Assembly: GCA_000320545.1 (NCBI GenBank)
Contig: ADNK01000503.1
Location: 21,001 to 85,000, forward strand
Reading direction: 5' to 3'
Length of the DNA stretch: 64,000 nt
DNA from: Bigelowiella natans CCMP2755
Lineage: Eukaryota > Cercozoa > Chlorarachniophyceae
Under the pieces are notes generated by a model. That model did no database searches. It saw only the letters and a program-made list of their open reading frames with translations, and was not told the DNA's origin. Position numbers and translations under genes: made by a program. Of this stretch, positions 61,461 through 64,000 are shown piece by piece (within the stretch, counting starts at the first letter, position 1; each line of letters opens with the position of its first letter).

Positions 61461-62636
61461 AAAAAATGGAATAGTTTAGAAGTATACATACCCAAAGATG
61501 ATTGAATATAAACACATCTAAGTATAGTGAAAAAAAGAATGAAAGTCTATTTTAGGCGATATTTCTCACCATCATCATCAGCATCATCATCATCATCATC
61601 ATCACCATCATCATCATATGTTGTTATGACGTTCCTTCTTCATACTACAGCCAACAATAACTCTGATGCTGCACGTGCTCTTCATCTTGAAGCTATCATC
61701 GCTGATGAGAGGAAGAAGATAGTTGAGAAGGTCCTTATCGACATCATGAAGGCATTAGCGTATTGCGTGGAGCTAGCCCCATCATACTTCCAGCCTACTT
61801 TTCTACTAGCGAAACTGCTTATGGATGGGCCTCACGGCAACAAATGCGTTGCAAGGGAGCTGATGGAACAGTTCAAATCTCGAAGGGGTTTTATGCGCAA
61901 ATATGCGAAGGGTTGGAGCCTGAATTGTGTTCCTGATGAGATGTATAAGAATGCTTACGAGACCGCCAGGGATGATGATGACGATGGTGATGATGATGAT
62001 GATGCGCCTTCAACAGCTCCAATATTTCCAGATACTTCACAATCAACGCTGAAGACATTCCTCCGCATGAGTGATGTCCCCTGGAAACGACACACGCAAT
62101 ACCTACAATGCTTTTATTTCTATGGAGAATTAGCATTAAGGACGTTCTCTTATGGGCGATTAGAGAGGCTCCACACGGAACTTCCACGCGAAATTGTTTC
62201 CAATCAGGATCTTGACATTGTGCGCACATACGCTCACCTTCTTCGATGCTTCTTTCAAATGCAGCTCAACGCTGATGGACAACCAACGCGCGCACGGGCG
62301 ACAGAGAAGGTGGCAAATAAGATATTCCACCGAGCATGCCAAGTTACGCTTCTTCTAGAAGACACCAGTGTGTCATCCGAAATATTAATGTTCGAGTCCT
62401 ATAGAACTGCAGCTCTGCTTACAGAGGAAGAAGAAGGCCATGCTGAGCAGAAGAGACGAATAAAGGAGTCAGGAGGCAATTCCAGCCAGTCAGACAACGA
62501 TATTCGCGATGATGCATTCGATTGGGTGTTAGAGCAAAGATGGGCGAGGCCTTTACGTGCAAAGATTAAAGTTCTTCGATCCAAAGTGAAATCAAGACAA
62601 GAAAGCGGGAAGAAACGACAGCGTACCCAGCAGTAA
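52178..62636 (+). CDS. CABIN1/HIR3-like histone chaperone subunit (TPR protein)
   Basis: Start ATG 52178. Early exons 52178-52440 and 52514-52590 are in phase, then blocks near 52712-52787, 52855-52914, 52964-53020, 53080-53155, 53233-53305, a huge exon to about 56880, and further blocks at 57098-57315, 57487-57630, 57869-57970, 58138-58690, about 59050-59108, 59220-59860, 59870-61390 and 61651-62636. TPR-like pieces read FERKAMKMFTASMKHLSNGK, LQRLHYLIIVNLAHVHKKLG, EALRCYIDASRMAPG, GELALETGKWALARRSFE and GVLARPRESLCLNRLMEVCF, matching the order in CABIN1. Later ALAICLYHLHSTRLKMII fits the conserved YxLHxxRLK segment, and ALAYCVELAPSYFQPTFLLA the C-terminal repeats. CABIN1/Hir3 holds HIRA and UBN1 together for H3.3-H4 deposition. 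Runs of Ser, Gln, Asn, Lys and Glu are common; some runs may be intronic. Identity good, exon edges past 57 kb approximate. Confidence 0.77.
57707..61459. repeat. Microsatellites within the CABIN1-like gene
   Basis: CT then GT at 57707-57770 and CT then poly-C/CA at 58920-58993 are intronic. GAG at 58617-58645 (Glu run), GCA at 59341-59380 (Gln or Ala run depending on frame), AAC at 60891-60917 (Asn run), GAG at 60960-60990 and 61254-61279 (Glu runs) are likely coding. GA at 61427-61459 lies in the intron before the last exon. Trinucleotide tracts in exons keep frame; dinucleotide tracts are confined to introns. Confidence 0.75.
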
Positions 62637-63011
62637 GAGTGCGGGCAGCAAGTCATCAGATTCGTCTTTTCGATGTAAAATCAATTATTAAACATAATCA
62701 CCACCTTGTCATAATTTCAGCGCCAATTTTCTCCAGACTTCTAATGAGATGCGCCATTTCTTAACTTTTCTTTGTGAGCAATTAGACACTTTGCTATTGT
62801 CGCTAGCTACATGCTGTATAGACATGGCGATCGAGCGTATTAATCTGTGCAAGCCAACTTTCCTCGCTCAGGCTTTAACATTCTAATATGCAAACATGAA
62901 CCCTGCCAGTGTTTGTAAGATCAGAGCGCTAATGCTACTTACTACTTTTATAAATGGACAATGCCACGCAAGAGTCAGGAGCGTTGCGTATTTGTAAAGT
63001 TGCGCTGACTT

Positions 63012-63051
<40 letters not shown>

Positions 63052-63205
63052 ATGAGGCTGCGAATGGCACTTTTACACCACATACGCGTCAGCGATTGCA
63101 ACCCAACTTAGATGTTGAAGATATGGATTGTATTTGAGGATGATGAAGCTTTTGTTACATAAGAACTGTCGCGCATAAATGCTGTATAGCCTTTATTCTA
63201 TATTG
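62637..63205. other. Tail-to-tail spacer at the right end
   Basis: About 570 bases between the stop of the CABIN1-like gene (+) and the stop of the last gene (-). It has a TA microsatellite at 63014-63049 and one GCTAGCTACATGC patch near 62803. Compared with the other tail-to-tail spacers the palindrome style is weak here. Confidence 0.45.
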
Positions 63206-64000
63206 CTAGATTGAGCTATTTTTCTTCCCAACGGATACCAGTTCGATTCGAGGAATAGGCAATGGTGATGGCGGTGACGGAGATGACGAAGTTAAATAGC
63301 TCCTGTTGGTCCTCATTTGAGTAGAGGATGTCTCCGAGCTGCTGTTTCTAAATGACGATGACGATGATGACAATGGAAGTGTGGACGGTGATAGTGATGT
63401 ATCAGAGGCAGTATTGCTATGTATTGCTGTTTCTTTATACGTTAGCTCCATTTGCTGTAGATCTGCCGTTCTTAATAAAGTCAGCGCAGCATCTAGGGAC
63501 CCTTCCGAATTCTCAGCCTTTTATTTCAATCATAGAATCATCATAGGAATTTTAAATACTGATATTCTAAATACTGATAAAACACGTCTTGAAATTCAAA
63601 TTAAGAATTTGTATAGATCACAACAAACGAGCCCTTATCGGAGCAACAATGCAATATGAGAAATGCACTTTACTCTATATATATCTCTGTAGTACCTCGT
63701 ACAGAATTGCTACCCTTCTTCGCGAATCACTGAAAATATCATTAAGCATTTAGAAATAAGTATTGCTAATTGATAGTGTATCAACAACAACAAAAACAGA
63801 ATGTAAGTTTCTGTTTTTCTTGGCCTTATTACGCAACATGGCATCGAATAAATTAATCCACCGTAGAGCTTGGAGTACATCCCAATAATTCCCTCCCCCT
63901 TTCAGCTGAAAATAAGCTTCAAGACTTGATTCATACTGCTGAAGTGGTGGAAGTATGTTGCTGCTGCTTTCGCTGGTTAGTCCTTTTCCTTTTGAAGTTG
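63206..64000 (-). CDS. Unidentified gene, 3' part only
   Basis: Minus-strand exons enter from the right edge. A block near 63970-63906 reads SESSSNILPPLQQYESSLEA, a short one near 63739-63697 reads SDSRRRVAILYE, and the last exon (about 63512-63206) starts NSEGSLDAALTLLRTADLQQ and ends in a serine/proline-rich tail before the stop. Splice sites are plausible. I recognise no family. Confidence 0.5.

Noticed and set aside
1..64000. Transposons, viruses, integrases or CRISPR systems
   Set aside because: No reverse transcriptase, transposase, integrase, capsid or Cas motif was seen in any frame; the only repeats are microsatellites and the short elements listed.

Overview
This window is nuclear DNA of a protist-like eukaryote. 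Almost every gene is split by short GT-AG introns, and the products are eukaryote-specific: eIF5, delta-COP, alpha-tubulin, a DOT1-like methyltransferase, a ceramide-synthase-type TLC protein and a CABIN1/HIR3-type histone chaperone. Introns and spacers are full of microsatellites (CAT, GAT, AGT, CA, CT and TA tracts). A CFAP97-like gene and an alpha-tubulin hint at a flagellated organism. I cannot name the species or lineage; no rRNA, tRNA or organellar gene was found.

Layout. 1-5179 (+): VWA plus RBR-type E3 ubiquitin ligase, 5' end outside the window. 6306-8436 (-): GH20 beta-N-acetylhexosaminidase, 5 exons, all in phase. 9643-21699 (+): DDT/WHIM chromatin-remodelling subunit (BAZ1A/ACF1-like) with microsatellite-loaded introns. 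23513-27430 (-): protein with about nine C2H2 zinc fingers. 28208-29981 (+): divergent alpha-tubulin, 5 exons. 31130-32799 (-): DOT1-like methyltransferase, 9 exons. 33093-35815 (+): half of an E2 (UBC) domain followed by an NSUN-family RNA m5C methyltransferase. 36654-38363 (-): eIF5, 8 exons. 39359-43709 (+): SBDS/FYSH-type domain exons followed, in compatible phase, by a ceramide-synthase-like TLC protein. 45083-47437 (+): coatomer delta, 7 exons. About 48656-51160 (-): CFAP97/hemingway-like protein. 52178-62636 (+): CABIN1/HIR3-like histone chaperone. 63206-64000 (-): 3' part of an unidentified gene. For hexosaminidase, tubulin, DOT1-like, the NSUN core, eIF5 and delta-COP I traced exon boundaries that keep phase throughout.

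Organisation. Recognisable genes alternate strand almost without exception, so nearly every junction is tail-to-tail or head-to-head. Tail-to-tail spacers (5.2-6.0, 21.7-22.6, 30.1-30.9, 36.2-36.5 and 47.7-48.4 kb, and probably 43.9-44.1 kb) share an unusual sequence style: dense CTAG/GCTAGC/GCATGC/TGCA palindromes and copies of a short dispersed repeat containing CATCCGTCTYA. Head-to-head spacers lack this. A second distinct element, a hairpin with one compensatory base-pair change, occurs three times in one intron of the DDT gene (15345-15790).

The genes do not form a pathway. They are housekeeping and chromatin functions (ubiquitin signalling, chromatin remodelling and histone deposition, RNA methylation, translation initiation, vesicle coat, sphingolipid synthesis) packed in alternating orientation.
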